In this document: piece after piece, positions 63,554 to 64,000 of the stretch
Layout of the letters: every line of letters starts with the position of its first letter
Position numbering within the stretch: position 1 is the first letter of the stretch
NCBI RefSeq assembly: GCF_900129875.1
Contig: NZ_FQXC01000005.1
Coordinates: 62,001-126,000 of the forward strand
Direction: 5' to 3'
Length of the DNA stretch: 64,000 bases
Source: Marivita hallyeonensis
GTDB taxonomy: Bacteria; Pseudomonadota; Alphaproteobacteria; Rhodobacterales; Rhodobacteraceae
The notes under the pieces: generated by a model
The model's input: the letters and a program-made list of their open reading frames with translations, nothing else
Told to the model about the DNA's origin: nothing
Databases searched by the model: none
Program-made: the position numbers and the translations under genes

Positions 63554-64000
63554 GTGACCGCACGGACCATTCTTATCACCGGTTGCTCGTCCGGCATCGG
63601 CCTCGATACAGCGCGCCGCTTGCAGACCAAAGGCTGGCAGGTGTTCGCCTCCTGCCGCAGGGAAGATGACTGCGAACGTTTGCGCGCAGAGGGTTTCGGC
63701 GCGCCCTGGCTCGACTACGAGGATCCGGATAGTATCGCGCGCTGCGCGGATGAGGTGTTGTCACGCACCGGTGGAACGATCGACGCGGTGTTTCACAACG
63801 GTGCCTACGCTTTGCCCGGCCCGATCGAAGACATCCCGGCCGACGGGATGCGAGCGCAATTCGAGGCGAATTTTCTTGGATGGCACGATCTCAACCGACA
63901 TGTCATCCCGGCGATGCGGGCGCAGGGCCATGGCCGAATTCTGTTCAATTCGTCCGTTCTTGGTCTCGTGGGCATGAAGTGGCGTGGTCCCTATGTGGCC
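63554..64000 (+). CDS. Short-chain dehydrogenase/reductase, N-terminal part (cut by window end)
   Basis: A GTG at 63554, two bases after the SH3 gene stop, opens a frame of 149 codons that runs off the right edge. It has the SDR NAD(P) motif ITGCSSGIG (TGxxxGIG), FHNGAYAL (in place of NAG), ANFLGWHDLNRHVIPAMR, and ILFNSSVLGLVGMKWRGPYVA, with the catalytic Ser and Tyr. The YxxxK lysine would lie just past the window. The substrate cannot be predicted. The GTG start is used because no ATG is placed well. Confidence 0.85.
   Translation, partial: MTARTILITGCSSGIGLDTARRLQTKGWQVFASCRREDDCERLRAEGFGAPWLDYEDPDSIARCADEVLSRTGGTIDAVFHNGAYALPGPIEDIPADGMRAQFEANFLGWHDLNRHVIPAMRAQGHGRILFNSSVLGLVGMKWRGPYVA

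Overview
The window is a gene-dense, roughly 60% GC stretch of chromosome that looks like an alphaproteobacterium of the Rhodobacteraceae (Roseobacter group). This rests on the gene set and its arrangement: the ethylmalonyl-CoA pathway genes ccr, ecm and mcd, ChvI/ChvG next to pckA and a short HPr kinase, TRAP transport, a LuxR/LuxI pair beside a CtrA-type box, an H-NS/HvrA-type protein and a DUF6473 gene. No tRNA, rRNA, insertion sequence, prophage or CRISPR array was found. Both ends are cut: sdhC at the left and a short-chain dehydrogenase at the right.

Layout. 1-5958: succinate dehydrogenase sdhCDA, two small lipoprotein genes, an inverted pair (FkbM methyltransferase and glycosyltransferase), then sdhB. 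6066-16446: a divergent locus. Leftward run an aminotransferase, a TRAP transporter (P, Q, M) and a GlcG-like protein; rightward run an FAD/Fe-S 2-hydroxyacid dehydrogenase, a GntR regulator, an enoyl-CoA hydratase and a class III CoA-transferase. A perfect 18-bp palindrome covers the divergent promoter. 16536-21404: small genes, ornithine decarboxylase, a DUF1989 protein, a membrane protein, deoD and an H-NS-type gene. 21460-26469: ecm, an acyltransferase and ccr. 26682-29875: a small gene, luxR, luxI and a helicase. 29904-33068: MDR oxidoreductase, acyl-CoA ligase, MaoC protein.

33072-40310 (leftward): mreB-mreC-mreD-mrdA-rodA, the rod-shape operon, followed by a hydroxyacid dehydrogenase and rpe. 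40514-45047: two divergent, apparently related membrane-anchored proteins, a dimethylglycine-dehydrogenase-like enzyme and a small secreted protein. 45229-48725: mcd and pckA. 49070-53582: chvI, chvG, hprK, rapZ, EIIA-Man and HPr, the regulatory (non-transporting) PTS of alphaproteobacteria. 53630-58091: acyltransferase, 3-hydroxybutyryl-CoA dehydrogenase, DUF6473, etfA/etfB. 58264-64000: M48 protease, DUF898 protein, parC, SH3 protein, SDR.

How the genes fit together: much of the window serves acetyl-CoA and C4/C5-CoA metabolism (ccr, ecm, mcd, 3-hydroxybutyryl-CoA dehydrogenase), with ETF as the expected electron acceptor of Mcd, SDH feeding the TCA cycle, and PckA leading to gluconeogenesis under likely ChvI control. 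The most interesting leads are the palindrome-controlled hydroxyacid locus, the CtrA-type box in front of the luxR-luxI genes, the 20-bp-spaced direct repeats between pckA and chvI, short sequences shared upstream of ccr, ecm and etf, and a dispersed palindromic repeat present in two clear copies and one decayed copy. No wholly unprecedented multi-gene system is evident.
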